From Euglena gracilis (Eukaryota > Euglenida > Euglenophyceae > Euglenales): a stretch of DNA of 64,000 bases. Of this stretch, positions 32,895-43,639 are shown one piece after another. The notes under the pieces are model-generated. The model was not told the DNA's origin and made no database searches. It saw nothing but the letters and a program-made list of their open reading frames with translations. Numbering within the stretch: position 1 is the first letter of the stretch; each line of letters starts with the position of its first letter. The DNA lies in contig CP154956.1 in assembly GCA_039621445.1 (NCBI GenBank), positions 81,340,474 to 81,404,473 of the forward strand. Reading direction: 5' to 3'. The position numbers were made by a program, and so were the translations under genes.

Positions 32895-33690
32895 GGCCAT
32901 AATTTTTTGAATTTTTGAAACGACACCGAGTCGCAAATAATGCGCTTGGAATGCCCCAAAATTTTTCCACTGATCCAATTGCTGGACTTCTTCCACTTGC
33001 AAACCAGCATTATTCCACCATAAAACCCCAGCCCCTCTGGTGCTGTGGGGTTTCCAGTGGGTGGTGTCCACCCCCCCCCTCTTGCAGGATTTCTTTGGTG
33101 ATGGAACTCACTCTCTCTGATTTCAAAGTTCTTTTACCATCCAAAGACCATAACAAATTATTTTTGTGCCCAACCATGTGGCTGTCCTTTCCACATACTC
33201 TTTCAATAAATGCCAGGGGCTTATGGGGGGGGGGTGTGGCAAATTCAAAATTTCCTCCCATCTTGGGAATTGCCATCCTTTCCTTTGCAATGAAATGAAA
33301 TTTTTTTCTCCCACGAAACTGATTTTTCGCTCTGTCCTGGCTATATCAACCACCCTGTGGAGGGCCAGAAGCCTCCAACAGATGATGAGTCTGCTTCTGA
33401 GCTCTTTCACAGATAGATCTGAGAGGGGTTTGGACTTCCTGGCGATGTTTTCTAGGAAATCAGTGGGGTCCCAAAAATGGGCATACTTGCAGACATTGGA
33501 ATTCCATTTTCTTTTCAATGGCGCCAGAAGAGGGGAAAATCTCAATGACCCAAACCCTGGGAGTAACAAGGCTGCTGCATATGCATTTCGTGCAGTGTTG
33601 ATGCTGTGAACAGCAAGATCAAAAGATCAAGGATGGCTTCAGCCATCCTGTGGACTGTGCAGTCCTGCAGGGGCACCACTTTTAGCAACA
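32895..33690 (-). pseudogene. DIRS-like element B: tyrosine recombinase
   Basis: The - strand reads LSVKELRSRLIICWRLLA, then LHRVVDIARTERKI: the box with the first catalytic Arg. A shift near 33230 leads to LKSERVSSITKEILQ. It ends with LQVEEVQQLDQWKNFGA, then FQAHYLRL, the block holding the nucleophilic Tyr. Order and spacing match DIRS-type recombinases. At least two frameshifts and an in-frame break make it inactive. Confidence 0.75.
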
Positions 33691-33941
33691 ATTGGCCCAC
33701 CAATGTACTGAAGGCTGAGTCGTGTCTTTTGACATTTCCAGCTTTTTTATGTAAATGTCGCTACTGGACATCGAAACTTCTTGGGATTGTAATATTTGCC
33801 TGACACAATCAAGCAGGCCAAATTCCACCTTGGGGGGCATCTCCTCCCCCCAGCAGTTGGTGAACAGACCCCACTGGGGGGTACCAGCAAAACTTTGCTG
33901 CCTGGCTGCCTGATTGACATTAATTGGTGCCACCATGATGT

Positions 33942-34634
33942 CTAGGCCCAGTGGGGCACGATTAACAGACAAATCAGGTCAGGGTTTAGCATTAATCTCT
34001 GAACCCATTCGGGAATGATGCTCCAGGGAGGGTTTGCGTAAACTTGGGGGAGACCAAGTTTTCCCCTTAAACCTGCCTTCAGAGCATCCACCAACAAAGC
34101 ACCTTGGTGGGGGTATCGACAAATGAATTTGGGGAATTTTTTGTTGCTGGGTGTGCAAAACATGTCCACCTCTGGGATGATGTGTTTTCTGAAAAATTTG
34201 AGAATCTGGTGAAAAATGTTTATGTTTAGAGTATAATCCCCTGGATCTTTTTGCTCCCTGGTCAGGGAGTCTGCCAATTGCTCCTGGGTGGGAACCCAAA
34301 CCACCTGCAAATTGATTTGCTTTTCTTGGCAATGGTACAGAAGGGGTTTTAGGATGGAACTTAGGTATGGCTTTTTGCCTCCCCAATTTGTTAAATAACT
34401 TACTGCCTCCTGGCTGTCCACATGAAGAACAATGGTTTGTTTTGTTTTTGCCAAAGCCTTTACAGTTTCCACTGCAGACATCAATTCTTTTTGATTGATG
34501 TGAAGGACATGCAGGTCCCTCCAGAAATCTTGGACCTTTTGACCTGAGTTTTTGTCCAGCCCCCCCACACTGCCAGGTGCTGCTGTCTGAGAACGGTTCT
34601 TGTGATGCCTGTGACTTAAAAGCCCTTCCCACAC
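33942..34634 (-). pseudogene. DIRS-like element B: RNase H and downstream domain
   Basis: LHINQKELMSAVETVKAL, then IVLHVDSQEAVSYLTN and WVPTQEQLADSLTR are the RNase H blocks of DIRS/Ngaro elements. PEVDMFCTPSNKKFPKF, then YANPPWSIIPEWVQRL is the typical downstream domain. The first RNase H motif has become SDSSTWQCGGAG in the preceding frame, so a frameshift lies near 34550. Confidence 0.85.
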
Positions 34635-35452
34635 CTGGCTGTAAAAATTCTTTTAGTTCCACAATCTGATCCTTGACACCTTGTGGAATGGTCAGGGTGT
34701 GGTCCCAACCCAACTTGGTGTGTAGCTCCACCATTTTGCAAAGTTGAGCTGTCAGAATTCTGAGAAATGGCATTGATACTAAGTAGCTTCTGACTTGCCC
34801 CACAATAGAACTGAGTTTTCTGCAGCTCATTTTTTGTGCTCCGAGCACTTTGCCTAGCTCCATTCTCAAGGATTTGAGTTTTCCCTGAGTAATTTCCAGT
34901 TGTCCTTTTTTCAAATTGATCCACTGGCCCAAATGTTTTATCTCCTGTGTCGGTTCCAGACAGGATTTGGGGAGGTTTAATCTGAAACCTGCAAGGAAAA
35001 GGTCCTTTTTCATTTCTGCCAAATGTTGGGCTGCTGTCTTTTTGCTGGGGGCTAAAAGTAAAATGTCGTCCAGGTAGATGAAAACTACCTTTCTTTCCTT
35101 TCTCCATTTTCCTTCCCAGACTCTCATGAGAGTCATAAATTTCTGTGGCAGGCTGCTTATGCCAAAGCATGCAGCTTGAAAAGGCCAGGTTTCTCCCCCC
35201 ACCTGCATGCAAACACATTTTTCTAAGCTGCTGTGCAGCTGTAGATGGAAATAGGCATCTTTCAGATCGATTTTTCCACAAAACCAAACTTTTCTTAAAT
35301 ATGGGAGGATGTTTCCCATGTGCTCCCGTAGGAACTTCTGCGGGGTGAAATGGAGATTTAACTGTCGACAGTCTGAAATTAGTCTTTCCTTTGTCTTTTC
35401 CCCTTCTTTTTTGGAAGTGACTAAATAAGGGACAAAATGTTTTGCCTCCTAT
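34600..35452 (-). pseudogene. DIRS-like element B: reverse transcriptase
   Basis: The frame contains YLVTSKKEGEKTKERLI, SDCRQLNLHF, then motif A (KIDLKDAYFHLQL) and the catalytic YLDDILLLAP. It continues to the thumb (KLSSIVGQVRSYLVSMPF). 'I-D-L-K-D-A-Y-F-H' plus 'YLDD' are intact, so the palm is well preserved. An in-frame TAG precedes KHFVPYL near 35453, separating it from the pre-RT ORF. Order RT, RNase H, tyrosine recombinase on one strand identifies a DIRS-like retrotransposon. Confidence 0.9.
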
Positions 35453-35513
35453 GGGGGGATTTGCCTGGTTGCCCCTGCACATTCATACTCTCTCAGAATT
35501 TTTTAAGCAGTCA

Positions 35514-35816
35514 TTATTTCTTGGGAGTTTTGAAGGGCACTTTTAAGGACCTCTGGGAGGGGGGGAGGGGAAGATCTGCCATAACCCCCTCCCTTATCAG
35601 GTTTAGTACCTCTCTGCTGGCTCCTGCCTCGATCCAGTGAGGAATGCTGGCCTGCAGGGCCCTGTAAGAGGGTACCCCTGGGTGTAATGTGCCTGGGGAT
35701 TCCACAGGCCCCATCACTGGGGTCCTTCCCCCTGGCTGCCCCATCACTGGGGTCACCCCTGGCTGCCCCATCACTGGAGCTGCAGCTAGCCCTGCCATAG
35801 GGCTTTCCAAAGACAA
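35514..35816 (-). pseudogene. DIRS-like element B: pre-RT / gag-end ORF
   Basis: The ORF has an 11-13-residue tandem repeat (three PVMG phrases, two as PVMGQPG) and then ALQASIPHWIEAGASREV, LNLIREGVMADLPLP, PPSQ. 'W-x-x-x-G-A-x-x-x-V-L-x-x-I-x-x-G' resembles the segment before RT in DIRS elements. It ends with TAA at 35514. Confidence 0.6.
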
Positions 35817-35904
35817 GCTTTCCCCCTGTGTTTGGATGATGGGGAAGGTCTGTGTCTGCAGTGGGGAGGTACATATAATGCTGGCCTACTTGGATTCAGC
35901 CACC

Positions 35905-36144
35905 TGGTGGTAGTTAATAAAAATGAAAGTTGCAGGGACCCCCTGCCTGAAAATCACCCCTTACAAGGGTATGTTCACCAATTGCAGGAAGGAAAAAAAT
36001 GCCACGCCCCACGTGGCCCCTATTTTGCATGATTTTATCAGGCAGTTATTGGAGGGGAAACGAATTCAGGTTAAAACCATTAACGATTTCCTGGGGAGAA
36101 ACCCCAGTTTAAAACGTTATCAGAGTGCTTTTGCACTTCTGTGA
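35905..36144 (+). pseudogene. Unidentified + strand ORF between element B and the gag unit
   Basis: The + strand reads ITPYKGMFTNCRKEKNATP, then VAPILHDFIRQLLEGKRI and INDFLGRNPSLKRYQSAF. The composition is strongly protein-like, and after one stop the same frame continues as AILEQMGVPPTEATTDHA. It is convergent with the - strand pol, as are the + strand gag-like units. It may be another part of gag; no homologue is recognised. Confidence 0.4.
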
Positions 36145-36487
36145 GCAATTTTGGAGCAAATGGGGGTGCCCCCCACTGAAGCCACCACAGACCATGCGGC
36201 TGACACTTTAATTCAACTATTCCAATTTCCAAGGCCCAATCCCATTATGCATACAGTGCCATGCTTTTGATTCCTGGGTTTGGTTGGCCTCCACAGGATT
36301 ACACACCCTGTTGACCCCTTAAAAGAGGCTTTGAAACCAAAATCTGGAGAAGTATGGGGCATTTTGGGCTCCCCTCCCAATCCACCTGGGGATGGCCCAG
36401 GCCCCAATGCCCACTGATGTTTGTACATTACGTACACAGCTTTTTTTTTTTTGCTCCGAATCCTCTGTTTATACAGGTCCTCTGACT

Positions 36488-37850
36488 TGACCATTCGGGC
36501 CCCGCACTGCGAGATGGTGAGGTCCTGCTTTCCTTGCCGGCTGTTCTATTCTGGTCTGTTTATGCGTGTGCGGGGGGTGCTTCTTACTGCGTTTTGTTGC
36601 CGGAGTTGGCTGATTCCTAATTCTGCCCTTCGACCTCAAGCAGAAAGAATTTTAATTCTACGAGTTCAAGTGCAATTTTTTTACGAGGAGTATTACATTC
36701 ACGAAGACCATCGCTTTATAAACTGGTGGACCGAACTTTTTTCGGACCTTCAACTTCCTGGAGGAAGAATCCAACTCTTCGAGTTCAACTGGAATTATCC
36801 AGAAGTGTTGCAATTACTAAGACAAAGGTCAACAACTGGACTTCCATGAAGAATGAATCTCAAAGAAAATCAGACTGCCAAGAAGAACTTCAAATAACTT
36901 CCAAGCAGGCAGCTGAAGCTGGGGAAGGTGGAGACACAGAAGCACCTGCAGAAGCTGGAGGGGCGGCTGCAACACGTCAGTCCGTGGCCATCGCAACTCA
37001 CACCACCCCCCACCACATCAGAGATTTCAAAATCCCCCAGTCAACATGAGAATGGCCATGGAACATGGACAACTGTGGTCAGGAAGACAAGAAAACAGAA
37101 GGGAAATACCACCACAGGTCCAAAAAACTCCCCCCATTTTTCCATGTCCACCCCCTTCCAGGGGACAAGGCAAGGGCTATGGCAGCCTTTCAACAAATAT
37201 CAGAAATTCAAGTCAACATCAAGGCTATGGCAGCCATCATCCAAAAGGAACTGGGGTTCTGAATCAAGGATATGGCAGCCATCATTCAAGAGGGCAGTGG
37301 GCCCAGGGGCAAGGCGGTGGCAGCCAGTATCCCAGCCTGGAAAGAGCCCATTGGGGAAAGGTATGTCCAACTTTCCCCTCAGCATTTTCAGACACAAACC
37401 CCCCAGGAGCAGCATGCCAATGCCAAAAACAGGCCATGGTGGCCTATATGGGGAAACAAGCAGGACAGAGAAGAGACAAGAGAAGTCCTGGAGAGAAGGA
37501 CAATGGAGGCCAAGCATGCCTGAGTGCCAATCGAGGCCAAAGAGCCCTGAAGGCAAATGGTGATCAATACAATCAAGACCATCCACACGACATCAGCCCT
37601 TGGGGGGGAGGCCCAAGGTTGGCTCAGGCAGGCCTCCCCCAGAAGATAATCAGACCAGACACCGGGTGACCATCAAAACTTTGGTCTGGGGAAACATTTT
37701 CAACCTGGGCAGAAATTTTTGAATTATTGACCAGGGGGGGTTTTCGGACTCCCACGACACAGGAAGGGGGAGGAAGGGACCAGGAGGGCGAATCACAAGA
37801 AGATGGTGAGCAGGACCTCACCATCTCGCAGTGCCGAGCCCGAATGGTCG
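36488..37850. mobile_element. Gag unit bounded by 40-bp inverted modules
   Basis: GACCATTCGGGCCCCGCACT..GCGAGATGGTGAGGTCCTGC at 36489-36530 is the reverse complement of 37808-37850 (one or two differences). The segment between carries the + strand gag-like ORFs. Next to the right module, GGAAGGGGGAGGAAGGGACC and CACAAGAAGATGGTGAG repeat the arm of the 32401 inverted repeat. The layout suggests inverted terminal repeats of a DIRS-like element. Confidence 0.65.
36610..37669 (+). pseudogene. Gag-like ORFs, frameshifted
   Basis: First part: FFYEEYYIHEDHRFINWW, then TELFSDLQLPGGRIQLFE and FNWNYPEVLQLLRQR, a plausible folded N-terminal domain. After a frame change: QEELQITSKQAAEAGEG, then ENGHGTWTTVVRKTRK. 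After a further change near 37170: repeated QGYGSHHPKG, QGYGSHHSRG and GQGGGSQYPS. The WTTVVRK and GYGS phrases match the unit at 31205-31920. Gly/Gln/His-rich C-termini are typical of nucleic-acid-binding gag proteins. Confidence 0.6.
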
Positions 37851-38615
37851 CATAAAGATCCCCCATCTTGTCCAGTGGACATTGTATTGCTGTGGCCTCC
37901 CAGCGGGGCCATCTGGCCACGATAATGGGCAATTTTTTGTTGCCAGGGGAGGCAAATAAATCTGTTTCCAAATTTATGACATTTTGGAATTGCTGTCTTA
38001 ACCATTGAAAAAGTTGGGGATCTAAGGAGTAATCCCCCTTGTCCATTTCTCATCTGCTTATGGGGTTCGCCAGGCATTCTTTTGAAGGCACCCATTTTAC
38101 CTGAAGGTTTACTTGGTGCTCTATGCACCATTTGAAAAATGGTCTTAGCACTGTGTTGAAGGGTTCCTTTCTGCCCCCCCTTTGGTAAGGTAATGGTAAA
38201 TTGCCTGGTTGTCTACAGACAAAGAAACTGTTTCCCCAGGTTTGCTCAAACTTTTCACAGCGCTGATGGCTGCACTGGACTCCTTGACATTTATGTGTAA
38301 AATGGAGTCTTTTCTCCAAAATTCCTGCACAAGTGTTCCTGTGTGGATGTCCAGCCCCCCTCAGACATGGGTGCTGCTGTCTGAGTGTAACTCCCTGGTT
38401 GCATTTTTGGGGAAGATTCTGCCCCCCCAGGTGTCCAATAGATTTTTTATTTCCCTTAATTGGGCCTTGATTTCCTGGGAAATGGGGTGTTTTGAGTCCC
38501 AGGGGGTTGTGGACTTTGCCACCAAAAAAATTGCCAGGGTGTCCGTAAAGTCCCTTAAAAAAGGGCAGGGCCATTAGATTGCATCTTATTTTACCCAAAA
38601 TGGCAGCCAACTGAG
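37810..38615 (-). pseudogene. DIRS-like element A: RNase H and downstream domain
   Basis: ILHINVKESSAAISAVKSL, then VSLSVDNQAIYHYLTKG and QVNLQVKWVPSKECLAN are RNase H blocks. NLETDLFASPGNKKLPII then marks the downstream domain, after which the element is cut by the module at 37808-37850. Three frames are needed to read it. No recombinase remains. Confidence 0.8.
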
Positions 38616-38619
38616 TTTT

Positions 38620-39225
38620 GACGTGTCATCTTTTTTTCACAATTTCTCCCAGCTCCTTTTTGATGGTTTTGACTTTCTTGGGGGGGGGGCACTGTAACTT
38701 TCCTTCCTGGAAGGTTAGTTGAACACCCAGATGGGTTACCACTTGTGTGGACTTGAGTGGACTTTTTTAAATTGATTTTGAACCCTGAATTCAGAAAATC
38801 TTTGATGACTATGTTCAGGTGACTTTGCAAAGTGTTTTGGGTGGCGGCCACTGGCAGAATGTCGTCCAGGTAAATACACACCTGGATGTCCCTTTTTCTC
38901 CACAGTTTTTTGAGTGTTTCAATCACTGACATGAAAATTTGGGGCATTACATTTAGCCCAAAGCAGCCTGTTTGAAATTCCAAGGTCTGCCCCCCTACCT
39001 GATGCCTTAAAACTAGCCTTATGCCTGGACTTAATGTAACATGAAAATAGGCCTCCTTTAGGTAAATTTTTCGCTGCCCAGTGGCCTTTTCCCAAAACTG
39101 GAAAAATGTGCTGGATGATCCAGTTTGAAAGGTTTTACTTTTAATTGGTGCTGTATTCCTCTGCACTCGCTGATCATTCTCCATTTTGTTGTTCCCCCTT
39201 CTGGTTTCGAAACTAGAAACCATGG
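38620..39225 (-). pseudogene. DIRS-like element A: reverse transcriptase, dead
   Basis: The frame has IYLKEAYFHVTLSPGIR, where the motif A Asp expected before 'LKEAYF' is Tyr (TAC for GAC). FQTGCFGLNVMPQIFM and the catalytic CIYLDDILPVAA follow. Loss of an essential metal-binding Asp plus frameshifts means no activity. Element A and element B differ throughout, so they are separate lineages, not a duplication. Confidence 0.85.
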
Positions 39226-39227
39226 GA

Positions 39228-40181
39228 TTATATGCTGGGTCTGAAACCGAAACCCGTTTTATTGACCCATTTTTTCGTAAAGAAATAGGAATTGTTTGCC
39301 TGGTTCGGGTCCAAGTTGGCTCTGGGTTTTGGGTGAGTGGACAACTTGGGGGGATTTACCCAGTGGGGTTGAATTCCATTTTTTATCAATCTGTAGGGGG
39401 GGGCATTTTTGACACCATTTAGACTTTTCTGAAGTCTCTGGTACTGGGGGAATCTCCCCATTTTTCCTCCATGGAATTTATTTCCTGAATTAGATGATTC
39501 TTTGGGGGCTGTGTGGGGAGTGTTGGACATTTCACAGCCCCTAGAGCCAACAGGGCTTGAGCCCCTGGAAAAAGCAGATGTTCGTGGGGGGATGTGCATG
39601 CACTCTCCTCTCTGGAAGATCTTGTTGTTGGAATACATACCATAGGGCTCACTGCCCCTGTCTGGCCCATCTGGTCTGTTTGATGCTGATGGGGTTGGTA
39701 GCCATGCCGTAGGGGTGCTTCTGAGGGTCCCCCCTTGTTGATTGAATAACTGCTGGTGGGGAGTCTCCCCGTTCCTGTTGCCAGCTGGCCCCTGGGGCGG
39801 GGGCTGTCCATTTAAATACAAAGCCCTTGCAGGGCTGTCCATTAGCTTCTGACCCCACCCCCTGTGGATTTGTTGAAATTTCTGATCTTCTTGTTGAACA
39901 TTCTGGCCCCAGTGGCCTTGATGATAAAGGCCCCAATGGCCTGATTGTGTTCTCGGTCGCCATGCCCATTTAAAATCTTGAGGGGTTCTTGGGGCCCCAC
40001 CCTTGACCCCTGGGGGGTGGTGTGATTGAGAAAGCATGGGCATAGTGTGTGCTGACCTTTTCTGCCCCTTCCATGTCCTGTGGGGTCTTGGTGCTGGTGG
40101 CCACCTTGGCCTTGTTCCAGCGACTTTTGATGATGTAGATGCGTTCATGAGGGCGAAGCACAAAGACCTTGTGAGCCCCAC
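39228..40181 (-). pseudogene. DIRS-like element A: gag / pre-RT ORF
   Basis: The 317-codon open frame is rich in Pro, Gly, Gln, His and Trp (SGHWGLYHQGHWGQN, FQQIHRGWGQK). It ends with NNSYFFTKKWVNKTGFGF and RPSI, which looks like the 'F-x-x-x-K-K-x-x-x-x-x-R-P-S/I' start of RT. Its first codons overlap the GGGCGAAGCACAAAGACCTTGT module at about 40150. Confidence 0.6.
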
Positions 40182-40199
40182 CCCCCCACCCGTAAAAGA

Positions 40200-43060
40200 A
40201 AGTTTGTCTTCAAAAGCCCTCGGTCAGAAAATGGGGGCCGGGGGGGGGGGACCCCCCCCCCCGGGGGCACTGGTCGAAAATTCCAATTGATCTGCTGATG
40301 AAGCAAAACGCAAAGCAAACCCAGTGAAAGTTAACTCACATTCTCAGTCAGCGATGAAAAGGAAGGAGAGGAGGGCAGGGAGTCGGGAAGGATGGCAATG
40401 CTGGGATTGGACACCACCAATAAAATCTGCACCCAACAAAATTCCAGGGAATTGGTCAGAATCCCAAGGAGAGAAAATCAACAGCCTCCTCACATTGAGT
40501 CAACTCTGGTAAGCATCGCTTCACAACCTCGGGGGGGGGGGGTCCAGCCCAGAGGCTGGAAAACTTGGCCTGGCTGGAAAAATGCTGCTGGCTCACCCCC
40601 ATCCCCCCCAAGGCAGGGTATTAAATGGGGGGCTCTGGACCTTTTCTTGCTGACCCCCAGTGGGAAGGGAGGTCACTTTTTACTTTCAAGAAAACCAGTT
40701 GGTCACTTTTCAAAACCAGTCACCCACTTTCTACCCCTGGGGGGGGAGTGGCCACTCGGCCAAAGTGGACCTCAATCAATCAAATGAAATGAAATCAAAA
40801 TTCCAAAAAAATTTCCGGCGCCTTCGACGCCGGGTGGCCACTTTCAGCCAATCCTTGGCCAACCCTCCCAGGGTCTGGAGCCAAAAACCAGTCAATCACT
40901 CCAAAAAAACCAGTCAGTCACCCCCAGGCCCCCCTGGGGGGGGGGGGGGTAGGAGATACCTCAAGCAATGGTATGGTCTGGACCCCCCCCCTCCCCCACT
41001 GGGGAGGTGTTCCCCCTGTGCAAAATAATTTTCTGGCGCAAAGGGCCGGAACATTTTTGGGGGCTTGAAAAGGGCCAAAAAAAACTCGTTTTCATGCACT
41101 TTTTTTCTGAAAAAAAACAGTCAAAACATACACCAACATACATCTTTTCCGGCGCAAAGAGCCGGAAAATTTTTTCAGGTTCCTGGGGGGGGGGCCGGAC
41201 CCCCCACCCCCCTGGGGAGGGGGTCTGACCCACCCCGTAAAACCGCCGCTCAAATAATACCCTGCCCCAAGGATATTATTTGAACGGCTGGAACGAAACC
41301 CAGTCTAAAAAACTGCCAATTATGCAAAAAAAATTCAACTTTTTGCACAAAATTTGAAACTGGGAAGCCCAAATCCAACCTATTTTTTGTCCATTTGGCC
41401 GATTTTTGCACCACTGAAAACAAGTTTGGATACCCTTCAGGCAGGTGCAAAATAAATAAAGTTTGTCGATGGGTTGCTGGCTGCTTGCACCCCCCCCCAG
41501 GGCGCTTCAGAAAATTTGACCCATCCATTGGATTTGGGCGGGCCAGGGGCAAAAAATCGACTATTTATATATACTTGGCAGTTTTTCCGAAACTGCAAAT
41601 TATGCAAAAATGTCGATCTTTTGACCCCAGGGACAGCCCAAATCCAACCCATTTTTGCACATTTTTTGTCCCCCCTTTTGCACCTCCGAAAGCCAAAAAT
41701 CCGTCACCATCAAACTGCCCTTTGGGCGGCTTCAACATAAACGAACCTTGTCGAGGGGGGGAGGGGGTTTCGGGGCTGGAAACAGGCTGCTGGCTGGCTG
41801 GACCAACCCCCCCCTGGGGATGGGGCCACTTTGGCGAAAGCGATGCCCTGGGGGGAAATATGCGCTGAATCTGTCTTCAAAATGGGCACAAAAAGTTAGG
41901 GCAAATATGCAATCCAAAATATAAATATTAGCAATGCAAGAAAATGTGGGCCAAAAAAATGCAATCTACGCAAAAGGTGCAAAATTTGCACAAAACAGGC
42001 CAGGCCAGGCCACCCACCCCCAGCAGGGATCTGATGAGTGCCGGCACTTGTGCATCTACTACCCTTTCATGTACCCCCCTTTGTCGTACGACCGGGTAAC
42101 TGCAACCTGCGACCGTGGTGGGGGGGGGTGGCCATTAAACCCCCTAACCTGCAACCTGCGACCGGGGGGTGGTCGTTGTTCACAGTATTGACCGATATCG
42201 AGGTATCCATCTCCGAAAGCCGAAGGATCTTGTACAACCGCGGAGGCTTTCGAGCCATTGCTGCGGGTGTACAAAACATGAGCACCAGTGGGGAACAGGG
42301 AAAATACCTGGAAAAGGCGGCATGGATGCATCTTCATGCAACCTCAAAAAACCAGCTTCTATTTTTGGTCCTGACCTGCAACCTGGGATCGGGAGGTGGT
42401 CGTTATGATCAGGGGATTCTTTAAGACCGGGGTGGGGAGGGTCCCCCCCCCCCCACCCACCCACCCCCCTGGGGGGCCCCGGGGGGGGGGGGGGGGGGCC
42501 TGGGGGACCCACAAAAAAAGGCCAAAAATCGCGAAAAATGCTAAAAAAGCACTTTTTTGGCGCCTTCAGCGCCGAAAAATATATCCCACCCCCCTCCAGG
42601 GGGACCCCCAGGGGGGGGGGGGGGGCTCGGCCGGGCAAACCCCCCCTCCCTCCCCTGGGGGTCCACCAATAAAAAAAACCCCTGGTTATGATGGGGTGGT
42701 CGTGCGACACAGGGGGGGGGGTGTATCTCATTCACCCAGCCCAAAGTACACAATGCAAAAAAATGCAAAAAAATGCAAAAAATGGATGTTACAAATTGCA
42801 TGTAAATTCTTTCAGAGCTCCCTAGGGCTGTACACTTTTTTGTTGGTACTGGCACAATTTCCAGTAGTAGCCTGAAAAAAATAATCAGAAAAGCAAAATC
42901 AGAAAAGCAAAATATGCAAAAAAAACAGGCAGAAAAATCCGGCTTTTCAAAAGCTCGTCATTCTGCAAAATGCAAATTATGCAAAAGCCCAAAAATTTTT
43001 TCAAGCTTTCAAGATTTTGGATTCCGCAAAATAAATGCAACTTGAATATCCCCCCCTGAT
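40200..43060. other. Gene-free block of dispersed G/C-run elements
   Basis: This block contains AAACCAGTCAGTCAC-type repeats (40690-40925), GGCGCC-type hairpins (40815, 41035, 41146, 42559) and CCAGCC..CTGGACCCCC repeats (40545-40620, 41470-41830). It also has CAACCTGCGACCG repeats (42100-42180) and a full G/C-run hairpin element (42425-42665). No exon is supported. Confidence 0.55.
42425..42665. mobile_element. G/C-run hairpin element, copy B
   Basis: CCCACCCACCCACCCCCC and G-runs lead to AAAATGCTAAAAAAGCACTT, GGCGCCTTCAGCGCC, then GAAAAATATATCCCACC and further runs. The order of blocks is that of 63640-63960 and the reverse of 16500-16720. Confidence 0.7.
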
Positions 43061-43197
43061 TTGGACTTTTTTTGGGTTGCTTTGTTCACTGCATTTGCTC
43101 TCGGAGTGCAAGAAATGAGGCATTGCCGTCCCTGTGGTTGGGGATTTGGTTCGTATGAGGGGAGGTCAGCGTGTGGGGACGTTTCTCTGCCGGGCCG

Positions 43198-43287
43198 CTA
43201 CCCGTGCGACTTGTCCGGGGCGAAGGAGAAGCCCTCCAGCCACACCATCTGGTTCGGCGGGGGGCAGTAGCTGAGTGCCGCCGTCCC
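43198..43287 (-). CDS. AGC kinase gene, last exon (hydrophobic motif)
   Basis: The acceptor CACCCATTCCAG gives phase-0 entry, consistent with the donor at 45234-45233. The exon encodes GTAALSYCPPPNQMV, then WLEGFSFAPDKSHG and a TAG stop (43198-43200). W-L-E-G-F-S-F matches the hydrophobic motif F-x-G-F-S/T-F/Y at the end of AGC kinases (for example PKC and S6K types). In those kinases the Ser/Thr is phosphorylated and docks on the N-lobe. This supports joining it to the kinase, about 1.9 kb upstream. Confidence 0.7.
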   Translation of the reverse strand, partial: GTAALSYCPPPNQMVWLEGFSFAPDKSHG

Positions 43288-43329
43288 CTGGAATGGGTGG
43301 GCTGGCCGCACGCTGACCCTCTGGTGACG

Positions 43330-43346
43330 TGTGTGCGTGTATGTGA

Positions 43347-43396
<50 letters not shown>

Positions 43397-43465
43397 GTGT
43401 GTGCGTGCGTGCATGTGTGTGTGTGTGTGTGTGTGTGCTGCGCGTCTGTGTGTGTGTGTGTGCGC

Positions 43466-43497
<32 letters not shown>

Positions 43498-43515
43498 GTG
43501 TGCGTGCGTGCATGT
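43330..43515. repeat. TG microsatellite in kinase intron
   Basis: TG units with GCGTGC and CGCG interruptions, including ten CG in a row near 43463-43480. In the sense (-) strand it is a CA tract ending about 42 bases before the last-exon acceptor. Confidence 0.95.
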
Positions 43516-43639
43516 GTCCCACCCACCATGGCACCGCCCAAAAGAAAATTCCTTTGGCTCCGAAGGCGCCGACCGAAAATTCTGACCTAAAAATGGGCGC
43601 CCCAACAAACACGGGAAGGGGTCAGACGTACCCACCTTC

